A stretch of 64,000 bases of DNA from Calliopsis andreniformis (taxonomy: Eukaryota; Arthropoda; Insecta; Hymenoptera; Andrenidae): NCBI RefSeq assembly GCF_051401765.1, contig NW_027480532.1:1488001-1552000 (forward strand), read 5' to 3'. Below, piece by piece: positions 29,184 through 41,833 of this stretch (position 1 is the first letter of the stretch; each line of letters opens with the position of its first letter). The notes beneath the pieces are model-generated. The model saw nothing but the letters and a program-made list of their open reading frames with translations, was not told where the DNA came from and made no database searches. Made by a program: the position numbers and the translations under genes.

Positions 29184-30415
29184 CAATCCTCAATCCTCAA
29201 TCCTCAATCCTCAATCGTCAACCTTCAATTCTCAATACTCAATCTTCAGTCCTCAATCCTCAACCTTCAATCATCAATATTCAATCTTCAATCCTCAATC
29301 CTCGATCCTCAATCCTCAATCCTCAACCCTCAATGTTCAGACCTCAAACATCAATACACAACCCTCAGTCCTTGTCCTCAATCCACAACCCTCAATCCTC
29401 AATCCTCAATCTTCAATCATCAATATTCAATCTTCAATCCTCAATCCTCAATCCTCAATCCTCAATCCTCAACCCTCAATGTTCAATCCGCAATACCCAA
29501 TCCTCAATGTTCAATCCTCAATCCTCATTCTTCAATCCTCAATACCCAATCCTCAATTCTCAATCTTTAATCCTCAAGCCTCAATCCTCAATTCTCAATC
29601 CTCAATCCTCAGTCCTCAGTCCTCAAACCTCAATCCTCAACCCTCATCTCGCATCCACAATCCTCAATCCTCAATCTTCAATCCTCAATCCTCAGTCCTC
29701 AATACTCAATCTTCAATCGTCGATCCTCAATCCTCAATCTTCAATCCTCAATCCTCGATCCTCAATCTTCAATCCTCAGTCCCAAATCCTCAATCTTCAA
29801 TCCTCAATCCTCAACCCTCAATCGTCAATCCTCATTACTCAATCTTGAATCCTCAATCCTCAATCCTCAATCCTCAATCTTCATTCTTCAATCCTCAATA
29901 CCCAATCCTCAATCTTCAATCATCAATATTCAATCTACAATCCTCAATCCTCAATCCTCAATCCTCAATCCTCAACCGTCAATGTTCAATCCGCAATACC
30001 CAATCCTCAATGTTCAATCCTCAATCCTCAATCCTCAATCCTCAATCCTCAATCCTCAATCCTCAATCTTCAATCCTCAATCCTCAGTCCTCAATACTCA
30101 ATCTTCAATCAACAATCCTCAATCCTCAATCGTCAGTCTTCAATCCTCAATACTCAATCTTCAATCCTCAATCCTCAATCTTCAATCCTCAATACTCATT
30201 CTTCAATCCTCAATACCCAATCCTCAATCTTCAATCCTCAATCCTCAGTCCTCAGTCCTCAGTCCTCAAACCTCAATCCTCAACCCTCAGCCCTCATCCT
30301 CAATCCTCAATCCTCAACCCTTAATCCTCAATCTTCAATCCTCGATACTCAATCTTCAATCCTCAATCCTCAGTCCTCAAACCTCAATTCTGAATCCTCA
30401 ATCCTGAATCCTCAA

Positions 30416-30580
30416 TCTTCGGCCCTCTGTCCTCAACAGTCAGTTGTCAATCCTCAATCCTCAATAGAATATCCTCAATTCACAGTTTTCAATACACAAT
30501 ACTCAATCTGCAATCTTCAAACCTCTATCCACAAACACAAATCCTCATAACTCAACCCTCTACGCTCAGTCCTCAATGTT
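30416..30580 (+). repeat. 165-bp diverged block, copy 16 (single, type 2 variant)
   Basis: CTCTGTCC, ACACAAATCCTCATAAC and CTCTACGC match the copy at 16074. Confidence 0.87.
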
Positions 30581-33500
30581 CAATCCTCAATCCTCAATCC
30601 TCAATCCTCAATCGTCAACCTTCAATTCTCAATACTCAATCTTCAGTCCTCAATCCTCAATCTTCAATCATCAATATTCAATCTTCAATCCTCAATCCTC
30701 GATCCTCAATCCTCAATCCTCAACCCTCAATGTTCAATCCGCAATACCCAATCCACAATCTTCAATCCTCAATCCCCAATCCTCAATCCTCAATCCTCAA
30801 TCCTCAGTCCTCAATCCTCATTCTTCAATCCTCAATACCACATCCTCAATCTTCAATCCTCAATCCTTGATCCTAAATTCTCAATCCTCGATCCTCGATC
30901 CTCAGACCTCAAACATCAATACTCAACCCTCAGTCCTCGTCCTCAATCCACAACCCTCAATCCTCAATCCTCAATCTTCAATCATCAATATACAATCCTC
31001 AATCCTCAATCCTCAATCCTCAATCCTCAATCTTCAATCCTCATTCTTCAATCCTCAATACCCATTACTCAATCTTCAATCTTCAATCTTCAATCCTCAA
31101 TCCTCTATCCTCAATTCTCAATCCTCAATCCCCAGTCCTCAGTCCTCAAACCTCAATCCTCAACCCTCAGCCCTCATCGTCAATCCTCAATCTTCAATCT
31201 TCAATGCTCAATACTCAATCTTCAATCATCAATCTTCAATCCTCAATCCTCAGTCCTCAATACACAATCTTCAATCCTCGATCCTCAATCCTCAATCCTC
31301 AATCCTCAATCCTCAATCCTCGATCCTCAATCCTCAATCCTCAATGTTCAATCCGCGATACCCAATACTCAATGTTCAATCCTCAATCCTCAATGCTCAA
31401 TCCTCAATGCTCAATCATCAATCCCCAATCCTCAATCCTCAGTCCTCAAACCTCAATCCTCAACCCTCAGCCCTCATCGTCAATCCTCAATCTTCAATCC
31501 TCAATCCTCAATCTTCAATGCTCAATACTCAACCTTCAATCCACAATCCTCAATTCTCAATCCTCAATCCTCAATCATCAATCCTCAATCCTCAATCATC
31601 AATCCTCAATCGTCAGTCTTCAATCCTCAATACTCAATCTTCAATCCTCAATCCTCAATCCTCTATCCTCAATCCTCATTCTTCAATCCTCAATACCCAA
31701 TACTCAATCCTCAATCTTTAATCCTCAAGCCTCAATCCTCAATTCGCAATCCTCAATCCTCAGTCCTCAGTCCTCAAACCTCAATACTCAACCCTCATTC
31801 CGCATCCACAATCCTCAATCCTCAATCTTCAATCCTCAATCCTCAGTCCTCAATACTCAACCTTCAATCCTCGATCCTCAATCCTCAATCCTCAATCCTC
31901 AATCCTCGATCCTCAATCTTCAATCCTCAGTCCCAAATCCTCAATCTTCAATCCTCAATCCTCAACCCTCAATCGTCAATCCTCATTACACAATCTTGAA
32001 TCCTTAATCCTCAATCCTCAATCCTCAATCCTCATTCTTCAATCCTCAATACCCAATCCTCAATCTTCAATCCTCAATCCTCAATCCACAATTCTCAATC
32101 CTCAATCCTCAATCCTCAGACCTCAAACATCAATACACAACCCTCAGACCTTGTCCTCAATCCACAACCCTCAATCCTCAATCCTCAATCTTCAATCATC
32201 AATATTCAATCTTCAATCCCCAATCCTCAATCCTCAATCCTCAATCCTCAACCCTCAATGTTCAATCCGCAATACCCAATCCTCAATGTTCAATCCTCAA
32301 TCCTCAATCCTCAATCCTCAATCCTCAATCCTCAATCTTCAATCCTCAATCCTCAGTCCTCAATACTCAATCTTCAATCCACAATCCTCAATCCTCGATC
32401 ATCAGTCTTCAATCCTCAATACTCAATCTTCAATCCTCAATCCTCAATCCACAATCCTCAATCCTCACTCTTCTATCCTCAATACCCAATCCTCAATCCT
32501 CAATCTTTAATCCTCAATCCTCAATCCTCAATTCTCAATCCTCAATCCTCAGTCCTCAGTCCTCAAACCTCAATCCTCAACCCTCATCCCTCATCCACAA
32601 TCCTCAATCCTCAATCTTCAATCCTCAATCCTCAGTCCTCAATACTCAATCTTCAATCCTCGATCCTCAATCCTCAATCCTCAATCCTCAATCGTCAGCC
32701 TTCAATCCTCAATACTCAATCTTCAGTCCTCAATCCTCAATCTTCAATCATCAATATTCAATCTTCAATCCTCAATCCTCAATCCTCAATCCTCAATCCT
32801 CAATCCTCAATCCTCAATCCTCAATCCTCAACCCTCAATGTTCAATCCGCAATACCCAATCCTCAATGTTCAATCCTCAATCCTCAATCCTCAATCTTCA
32901 ATCCTCAATCCTCAGTCCCCAATACTCAACCGTCAATCCACAATCCTCAAACCTCAATCATCAGTCTTCAATCCTCAATACTCAATCTTCAATCCTCAAT
33001 CCTCAATCTTCAATCCTCAATCCTCAGTCCTCAATACTCAATCTTCAATCCACAATCCTCAATCCTCGATCATCAGTCTTCAATCCTCAATACTCAATCT
33101 TCAATCCTCAGTCCTCAATCCACAATCCTCAATCCTCACTCTTCAATCCTCAATACCCAATCCTCAATCCTCAATCTTTAATCCTCAATCCTCAATTCTC
33201 AATCCTCAATCCTCAATCCTCAGACCTCAAACATCAATACACAACCCTCAGTCCTTGTCCTCAATCCACACCCCTCAATCCTCAATCCTCAATCTTCAAT
33301 CATCAATATTCAATCTTCAATCCTCAATCCTCAATCCTCAATCCTCAATCCTCAACCCTCAATGTTCAATCCGCAATACCCAATCCTCAATGTTCAATCC
33401 TCAATCCTCAATCCTCAATCCTCAATCCTCAATCCTCACTCCTCAATCCTCAAGCCTCAATCCTCAGTCCCCAAACCACAATCCTCAATCTTCAATCCTC

Positions 33501-33865
33501 AAAGCTCAATCTTCAATCCTCGATCCTCAATACTCAATCCTCAATCCTCAATCCTCAATCGTCAGTCTTCAATCCTCAATACTCAATCTTCAATCCTCAA
33601 TCCTCAATCCTCAATCCTCAATCCTCATTCCTCAATCCTCAATATCCAATCCTCAATCTTCAGTCCTCAATCCTCAATCCTCAATTCTCAATCCTCAATC
33701 CTCAGTCCTCAGTTCTCAAACCTCAATCCTCAACCCTCAGCCCTCATCCTCAATCCTCAATCCTCAACCCTCAATCCTCAGTCTTCAATCCTCGATACTC
33801 AATCTTCAATCCTCAATCGTCAGTCCTCAAACCTCAACTCTGAATCCTCAATCCTGAATCCTCAA

Positions 33866-34030
33866 CCTTCGGCCCTCAGTCCTCAACAATCAGTTGTCAA
33901 TCCTCAATCCTCAATAGAATATCCTCAATTCACAGTTTTCAATACACAATACTCAATCTGCAATCTTCAAACCTCTATCCACAAACATCAATTCTCATCA
34001 CTCAACCCTCAACGCTCAGTCCTCAATGTT
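33866..34030 (+). repeat. 165-bp diverged block, copy 17 (type 1, dimer)
   Basis: The CCTTCGG sub-type, counterpart of 19517 at offset 14,349, which shows the single-heptamer length change upstream of it. Confidence 0.87.
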
Positions 34031-34522
34031 CAATCCTCAATCCTCAATCCCCAATCCTCAATCGTCAACCTTCAATTCTCAATACTCAATCCTCAATACA
34101 CAATCTTCGATCCTCAATCCTCAAACCTCAATCCTCAATCCTCAATCTTCAATCCTCAAAACTCAATCTTCAATCCTCGATCCTCAATACTCAATCCTCA
34201 ATCCTCAATCCTCAATCGTCAGTCTTCAATCCTCAATACTCAATCTTCAAACATCAATCCTCAATCCTCAATCCTCAATCCTCATTCATCAATCCTCAAT
34301 ACCCAATCCTCAATCTTCAATCCTCAACCCTCAATCCTCAATTCTCAATCCTCAGTCCTCAGTCCTCAGTCCTCAAACCTCAATCCTCAACCCTCAGCCC
34401 TCATCCTCAATCCTCAATCCCCAACCCTCAATCCTCAATCTTCAATCCTCGATACTCAATCTTCAATCCTCAATCCTCAGTCCTCAAACCTCAATTCTGA
34501 ATCCTCAATCCTGAATCCTCAA

Positions 34523-34687
34523 TCTTCGGCCCTCAGTCCTCAACAGTCAGTTGTCAATCCTCAATCCTCAATAGAATATCCTCAATTCACAGTTTTCAAT
34601 ACACAATACTCAATCTGCAATCTTCAAACCTCTATCCACAAACATAAATTCTCATAACTCAACCCTCGACGCTCAGTCCTCAATGTT
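34523..34687 (+). repeat. 165-bp diverged block, copy 18 (type 2, dimer)
   Basis: The CTCGACGC end; counterpart of 20174 at offset 14,349 and 657 bp after copy 17. Confidence 0.87.
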
Positions 34688-34987
34688 CAATCCTCAATCC
34701 TCAATCCTCAATCCTCAATCGTCAACCTTCAATTCTCAATACTCAATCTTCAGTCCTCAATCCTCAATCTTCAATCATCAATATTCAATCTTCAATCCTC
34801 AATCCTCAATCCTCAATCCTCAATCCTCAATCCTCAACACTCAATGTTCAATCCGCAATACCCAATCCACAATCTTCAATCCTCAATCCCCAATCCTCAA
34901 TCCTCAATCCTCAATCCTCAGTTCTCAATCCTCATTCTTCAATCCTCAATACCGAATCCTCAATCTTCAATCCTCAATCCTCAATCC

Positions 34988-34995
34988 TAAAGTTC
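34988..34995 (+). other. Phase break TAAAGTTC, site 3
   Basis: It lies 14,356 bp after site 1, in the second 14.35-kb unit. Confidence 0.85.
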
Positions 34996-37665
34996 TCAAT
35001 CCTCAATCCTCGATCCTCAGACCTCAAACATCAATACTCAGCCCTCAGTCCTCGTCCTCAATCCACAACCCTCAATCCTCAATCCTCAATCTTCAATCAT
35101 CACTATACAATCCTCAATCCTCAATCCTCAATCCTCAATCATCAATTCTCAATCCTCAATCCCTAGTCCTCAGTCCTCAAACCTCAATCCTCAACCCTCA
35201 GCCCTCATCGTCAATCCTCAATCTTCAATCCTCAATCCTCAATCTTCAATGCTCAATACTCAATCTTCAATCATCAATCTTCAATCCGCAATCCTCAGTC
35301 CTCAATACACAATCTTCAATCCTCGATCCTCAATCCTCAATCCTCAATCCTCAATCCTCAATCCTCGATCCTCAATCTTCAATCCACAGTCCCAAATCCT
35401 CAATCTTCAACCCTCAATCCTCAGCCCTCAATCATCAATCCTCATTACTCAATCTTCAATCCTCAATTCTCAATCCTCAATCCTCAATCCTCATTATTCA
35501 ATCCTCAATACCCAATCCACAATCTTCAATCCTCAATCCTCAATCCACAATTCTCAATCCTCAATCCTCAATCTTCAATCCTCAATACTCAATCGTCAAT
35601 CCTCAATCCTCAATCTTCAATCCTCAATCCTCAATGTTCAATCCGCGATACCCAATCCTCAATGTTCAATCCTCAATCCTCAATCCTCAATCCACAATGC
35701 TCAATCATCAATCCCCAATCCTCAATCCTCAGTCCTCAAACCTCAATCCTCAACCCTCAGCCCTCATCGTCAATCCTCAATCTTCAATCCTCAATCCTCA
35801 ATCTTCAATGCTCAATACTCAACCTTCAATCCACAATCCTCAATTCTCAATCCTCAATCCTCAATCATCAATCCTCATTCCTCAATCCTCAATCCTCAAT
35901 CGTCAGTCTTCAATCCTCAATACTCAATCTTCAATCCTCAATCCTCAATCCTCAATCCTCAATCCTCATTCTTCAATCCTCAATACCCAATCCTCAATCC
36001 TCAATCTTTAATCCTCAAGCCTCAATCCTCAATTCGCAATCCTCAATCCTCAGTCCTCAGTCCTCAAACCTCAATCCTCAACCCTCATCCCGCATCCACA
36101 ATCCTCAATCCTCAATCTTCAATCCTCAATCCTCAGTCCTCAATACTCAACCTTCAATCCTCGATTCTCAATCCTCAATCCTCAATCCTCAATCCTCGAT
36201 CCTCAATCTTCAATCCTCAGTCCCAAATCCTCAATCTTCAATCCTCAATACTCAACCCTCAATCGTCAATCCTCATTACTCAATCTTGAATCCTCAATCC
36301 TCAATCCTCAATCCTCAATCCTCATTCTTCAATCCTCAATACCCAATCCTCAATCTTCAATCCTCAATCCTCAATCCACAATTCTCAATCCTCAATCCTC
36401 AATCCTCAGACCTCAAACATCAATACACAACCCTCAGTCCTTGTCCTCAATCCACAACCCTCAATCCTCAATACTCAATCTTCAATCATCAATATTCAAC
36501 CTTCAATCCTCAATCCTCAATCCTCAATCCTCAATCCTCAACCCTCAATGTTCAATCCGCAATACCCAATCCTCAATGTTCAATCCTCAATCTTCAATCC
36601 TCAATACTCAGTCCTCAATACTCAATCTTCAATCCACAATCCTCAATCCTCAATCATCAGTCTTCAATCCTCAATACTCAATCTTCAATCCTCAATTGTC
36701 AATCCTCAATCCTCAGTCCTCAGTCCTCAAACCTCAATCCTCAACCCTCATCCCTCATCCACAATCCTCAATCCTCAATCTTCAATCCTCAATCTTCAAT
36801 CCTCAATCCTCAATCTTCAATCCTCAATCCTCAGTCCTCAATACTCAATCTTCAATCCACAATCCTCAATCCTCGATCATCAGTCTTCAATCCTCAATAC
36901 TCAATCTTCAATCCTCAGTCCTCAATCCACAATCCTCAATCCTCACTCTTCAATCCTCAATACCCAATCCTCAATCCTCAATCTTTAATCCTCAATCCTC
37001 AATTCTCAATCCTCAATCCTCAATCCTCAGACCTCAAACATCAATACACAACCCTCAGTCCTTGTCCTCAATCCACACCCCTCAATCCTCAATCCTCAAT
37101 CTTCAATCATCAATATTCAATCTTCAATCCTCAATCCTCAATCCTCAATCCTCAATCCTCAACCCTCAATGTTCAATCCGCAATACCCAATCCTCAATGT
37201 TCAATCCTCAATCCTCAATCCTCAATCCTCAATCCTCACTCCTCAATCCTCAAGCCTCAATCCTCAGTCCCCAAACCACAATCCTCAATCTTCAATCCTC
37301 AAAGCTCAATCTTCAATCCTCGATCCTCAATACTCAATCCTCAATCCTCAATCCTCAATCGTCAGTCTTCAATCCTCAATACTCAATCTTCAATCCTCAA
37401 TCCTCAATCCTCAATCCTCAATCCTCATTCCTCAATCCTCAATATCCAATCCTCAATCTTCAGTCCTCAATCCTCAATCCTCAATTCTCAATCCTCAATC
37501 CTCAGTCCTCAGTTCTCAAACCTCAATCCTCAACCCTCAGCCCTCATCCTCAATCCTCAATCCTCAACCCTCAATCCTCAGTCTTCAATCCTCGATACTC
37601 AATCTTCAATCCTCAATCGTCAGTCCTCAAACCTCAACTCTGAATCCTCAATCCTGAATCCTCAA

Positions 37666-37830
37666 CCTTCGGCCCTCAGTCCTCAACAATCAGTTGTCAA
37701 TCCTCAATCCTCAATAGAATATCCTCAATTCACAGTTTTCAATACACAATACTCAATCTGCAATCTTCAAACCTCTATCCACAAACATCAATTCTCATCA
37801 CTCAACCCTCAACGCTCAGTCCTCAATGTT
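37666..37830 (+). repeat. 165-bp diverged block, copy 19 (type 1, dimer)
   Basis: The CCTTCGG sub-type in the full-length unit C2, counterpart of 23310 at offset 14,356. Confidence 0.87.
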
Positions 37831-38322
37831 CAATCCTCAATCCTCAATCCCCAATCCTCAATCGTCAACCTTCAATTCTCAATACTCAATCCTCAATACA
37901 CAATCTTCGATCCTCAATCCTCAAACCTCAATCCTCAATCCTCAATCTTCAATCCTCAAAACTCAATCTTCAATCCTCGATCCTCAATACTCAATCCTCA
38001 ATCCTCAATCCTCAATCGTCAGTCTTCAATCCTCAATACTCAATCTTCAAACATCAATCCTCAATCCTCAATCCTCAATCCTCATTCATCAATCCTCAAT
38101 ACCCAATCCTCAATCTTCAATCCTCAACCCTCAATCCTCAATTCTCAATCCTCAGTCCTCAGTCCTCAGTCCTCAAACCTCAATCCTCAACCCTCAGCCC
38201 TCATCCTCAATCCTCAATCCCCAACCCTCAATCCTCAATCTTCAATCCTCGATACTCAATCTTCAATCCTCAATCCTCAGTCCTCAAACCTCAATTCTGA
38301 ATCCTCAATCCTGAATCCTCAA

Positions 38323-38487
38323 TCTTCGGCCCTCAGTCCTCAACAGTCAGTTGTCAATCCTCAATCCTCAATAGAATATCCTCAATTCACAGTTTTCAAT
38401 ACACAATACTCAATCTGCAATCTTCAAACCTCTATCCACAAACATAAATTCTCATAACTCAACCCTCGACGCTCAGTCCTCAATGTT
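38323..38487 (+). repeat. 165-bp diverged block, copy 20 (type 2, dimer)
   Basis: The CTCGACGC end; second member of the dimer begun at 37666 and counterpart of 23967. Confidence 0.87.
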
Positions 38488-38780
38488 CAATCCTCAATCC
38501 TCAATCCTCAATCCTCAATCGTCAACCTTCAATTCTCAATACTCAATCTTCAGTCCTCAATCCTCAATCTTCAATCATCAATATTCAATCTTCAATCCTC
38601 AATCCTCAATCCTCAATCCTCAATCCTCAACACTCAATGTTCAATCCGCAATACCCAATCCACAATCTTCAATCCTCAATCCCCAATCCTCAATCCTCAA
38701 TCCTCAATCCTCAGTTCTCAATCCTCATTCTTCAATCCTCAATACCGAATCCTCAATCTTCAATCCTCAATCCTCAATCC

Positions 38781-38788
38781 TAAAGTTC
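38781..38788 (+). other. Phase break TAAAGTTC, site 4
   Basis: It lies 3,793 bp after site 3, in the full-length C2 unit. Confidence 0.85.
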
Positions 38789-41668
38789 TCAATCCTCAAT
38801 CCTCGATCCTCAGACCTCAAACATCAATACTCAGCCCTCAGTCCTCGTCCTCAATCCACAACCCTCAATCCTCAATCCTCAGTCTTCAATCATCACTATA
38901 CAATCCTCAATCCTCAATCCTCAATCCTCAATCATCAATTCTCAATCCTCAATCCCTAGTCCTCAGTCCTCAAACCTCAATCCTCAACCCTCAGCCCTCA
39001 TCGTCAATCCTCAATCTTCAATCCTCAATCCTCAATCTTCAATGCTCAATACTCAATCTTCAATCATCAATCTTCAATCCGCAATCCTCAGTCCTCAATA
39101 CACAATCTTCAATCCTCGATCCTCAATCCTCAATCCTCAATCCTCAATCCTCAATCCTCGATCCTCAATCTTCAATCCACAGTCCCAAATCCTCAATCTT
39201 CAACCCTCAATCCTCAGCCCTCAATCATCAATCCTCATTACTCAATCTTCAATCCTCAATTCTCAATCCTCAATCCTCAATCCTCATTATTCAATCCTCA
39301 ATACCCAATCCACAATCTTCAATCCTCAATCCTCAATCCACAATTCTCAATCCTCAATCCTCAATCTTCAATCCTCAATACTCAATCGTCAATCCTCAAT
39401 CCTCAATCTTCAATCCTCAATCCTCAATGTTCAATCCGCGATACCCAATCCTCAATGTTCAATCCTCAATCCTCAATCCTCAATCCACAATGCTCAATCA
39501 TCAATCCCCAATCCTCAATCCTCAGTCCTCAAACCTCAATCCTCAACCCTCAGCCCTCATCGTCAATCCTCAATCTTCAATCCTCAATCCTCAATCTTCA
39601 ATGCTCAATACTCAACCTTCAATCCACAATCCTCAATTCTCAATCCTCAATCCTCAATCATCAATCCTCATTCCTCAATCCTCAATCCTCAATCGTCAGT
39701 CTTCAATCCTCAATACTCAATCTTCAATCCTCAATCCTCAATCCTCAATCCTCAATCCTCATTCTTCAATCCTCAATACCCAATCCTCAATCCTCAATCT
39801 TTAATCCTCAAGCCTCAATCCTCAATTCGCAATCCTCAATCCTCAGTCCTCAGTCCTCAAACCTCAATCCTCAACCCTCATCCCGCATCCACAATCCTCA
39901 ATCCTCAATCTTCAATCCTCAATCCTCAGTCCTCAATACTCAACCTTCAATCCTCGATTCTCAATCCTCAATCCTCAATCCTCAATCCTCGATCCTCAAT
40001 CTTCAATCCTCAGTCCCAAATCCTCAATCTTCAATCCTCAATACTCAACCCTCAATCGTCAATCCTCATTACTCAATCTTGAATCCTCAATCCTCAATCC
40101 TCAATCCTCAATCCTCATTCTTCAATCCTCAATACCCAATCCTCAATCTTCAATCCTCAATCCTCAATCCACAATTCTCAATCCTCAATCCTCAATCCTC
40201 AGACCTCAAACATCAATACACAACCCTCAGTCCTTGTCCTCAATCCACAACCCTCAATCCTCAATACTCAATCTTCAATCATCAATATTCAACCTTCAAT
40301 CCTCAATCCTCAATCCTCAATCCTCAATCCTCAACCCTCAATGTTCAATCCGCAATACCCAATCCTCAATGTTCAATCCTCAATCTTCAATCCTCAATAC
40401 TCAGTCCTCAATACTCAATCTTCAATCCACAATCCTCAATCCTCAATCATCAGTCTTCAATCCTCAATACTCAATCTTCAATCCTCAATTGTCAATCCTC
40501 AATCCTCAGTCCTCAGTCCTCAAACCTCAATCCTCAACCCTCATCCCTCATCCACAATCCTCAATCCTCAATCTTCAATCCTCAATCCTCAGTCCTCAAT
40601 ACTCAATCTTCAATCCTCGATCCTCAATCCTCAATCCTCAATCCTCAATCCTCGATCCTCAATCTTCAATCCTCAGTCCCAAATCCTCAATCTTCAATCC
40701 TAAATACTCAACCATCAATCTTCAATCCTCATTACTCAATCTTCAATCCTCAATTCTCAATCCTCAATCCTCAATCTTCAATCCTCAATCCTCAATCCAC
40801 AATTCTCAATCCTCAATCCTCAACCCTCAGACCTCAAACATCAATACACAACCCTCAGTCCTTGTCCTCAATCCACAACCCTCAATCCTCAATCCTCAAT
40901 CTTCAAACATCAATATTCAATCTTCAATCCTCAATCCTCAATCCTCAATCCTCAATCCTGAACCCTCAATGTTCAATCCGCAATTCCCAATCCTCAATCT
41001 TCAATCCTCAATCCTCAATCCTCAATCCTCAATCCTCAATCCTCAATCCTCAATCCTCAATCCTCAATCCTCAGTCCCCAAACCTCAATCCTCAATCTTC
41101 AATCCTCAAAGCTCAATCTTCAATCCTCGATCCTCAATACTCAATCCTCAATCCTCAATCCTCAATCGTCAGTCTTCGATTCTCAATACTCAATCGTCAA
41201 TCCTCAATCCTCAATCCTCAATCCTCAACCCTCAATGTTCAATCCGCAATACCCAATCCTCAATGTTCAATCCTCAATCCTCAATCCTCAATCCTCAATC
41301 CTCAATCCTCAATCCTCAATCTTCAATCCTCAATCCTCAGTCCTCAATACTCAATCTTCAATCAACAATCCTCAATCCTCAATCGTCAGTCTTCAATCCT
41401 CAATACTCAATCTTCAATCCTCAATCCTCAATCCTCAATCCTCAATACTCATTCTTCAATCCTCAATACCCAATCCTCAATCTTCAGTCCTCAATCCTCA
41501 GTCCTCAGTCCTCAGTCCTCAAACCTCAATCCTCAACCCTCAGCCCTCATCCTCAATCCTCAATCCTCAACCCTTAATCCTCAATCTTCAATCCTCGATA
41601 CTCAATCTTCAATCCTCAATCCTCAGTCCTCAAACCTCAATTCTGAATCCTCAATCCTGAATCCTCAA

Positions 41669-41833
41669 TCTTCGGCCCTCTGTCCTCAACAGTCAGTTGT
41701 CAATCCTCAATCCTCAATAGAATATCCTCAATTCACAGTTTTCAATACACAATAGTCAATCTGCAATCTTCAAACCTCTATCCACAAACACAAATCTTCA
41801 TAACTCAACCCTCTACGCTCAGTCCTCAATGTT
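41669..41833 (+). repeat. 165-bp diverged block, copy 21 (single, type 2 variant)
   Basis: It belongs to the 16074 sub-type but has two new changes, ACACAATAGTC (other copies ACACAATACTC) and ACAAATCTTCATAAC. The TAG ends an otherwise long open frame at 41755. Confidence 0.87.

Larger units (their letters stand above)
33003..36809 (+). repeat. 3.79-kb tandem unit C1 (within 14.35-kb copy 2)
   Basis: This is the counterpart of 18,661-22,453. It is 14 bp longer because of one extra TCAATCC-type heptamer near 33.42 kb and another near 34.83 kb, as shown by the landmark offset stepping from 14,342 to 14,349 to 14,356. The dimer of 165-bp blocks is at 33866 and 34523, and the phase-shift octamer at 34988. 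Confidence 0.83.
24990..39345 (+). repeat. 14.35-kb higher-order unit, copy 2
   Basis: This unit directly follows copy 1 in the same orientation, so the pair is a true tandem duplication. Differences I noticed include 11372 region CCCATT against CACATT near 25714, AATCCTC near 12140 against AATACTC near 26482, ACCCTCAATG near 15636 against ACCGTCAATG near 29978, GATACTCATTC near 16008 against GATACTCAATC near 30350, and one extra heptamer near 33.4 kb and another near 34.8 kb. I did not align every base. Agreement with copy 1 persists to about 39,372, where copy 1 crosses its junction into this unit while this copy continues into other array sequence. Confidence 0.88.
36810..40583 (+). repeat. 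3.79-kb tandem unit C2, full length
   Basis: It follows its partner directly; landmarks at offset 3,793 include 35249/39042, 35662/39455, 36441/40234 and 36548/40341. One private difference is AGTCTTCAATCATCAC near 38,881, where the partner at 35,089 reads AATCTTCAATCATCAC. Agreement stops near 40,583, where the next segment takes over. Its 3' part overlaps the start of the 5,797-bp unit at 40,322. Confidence 0.83.
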
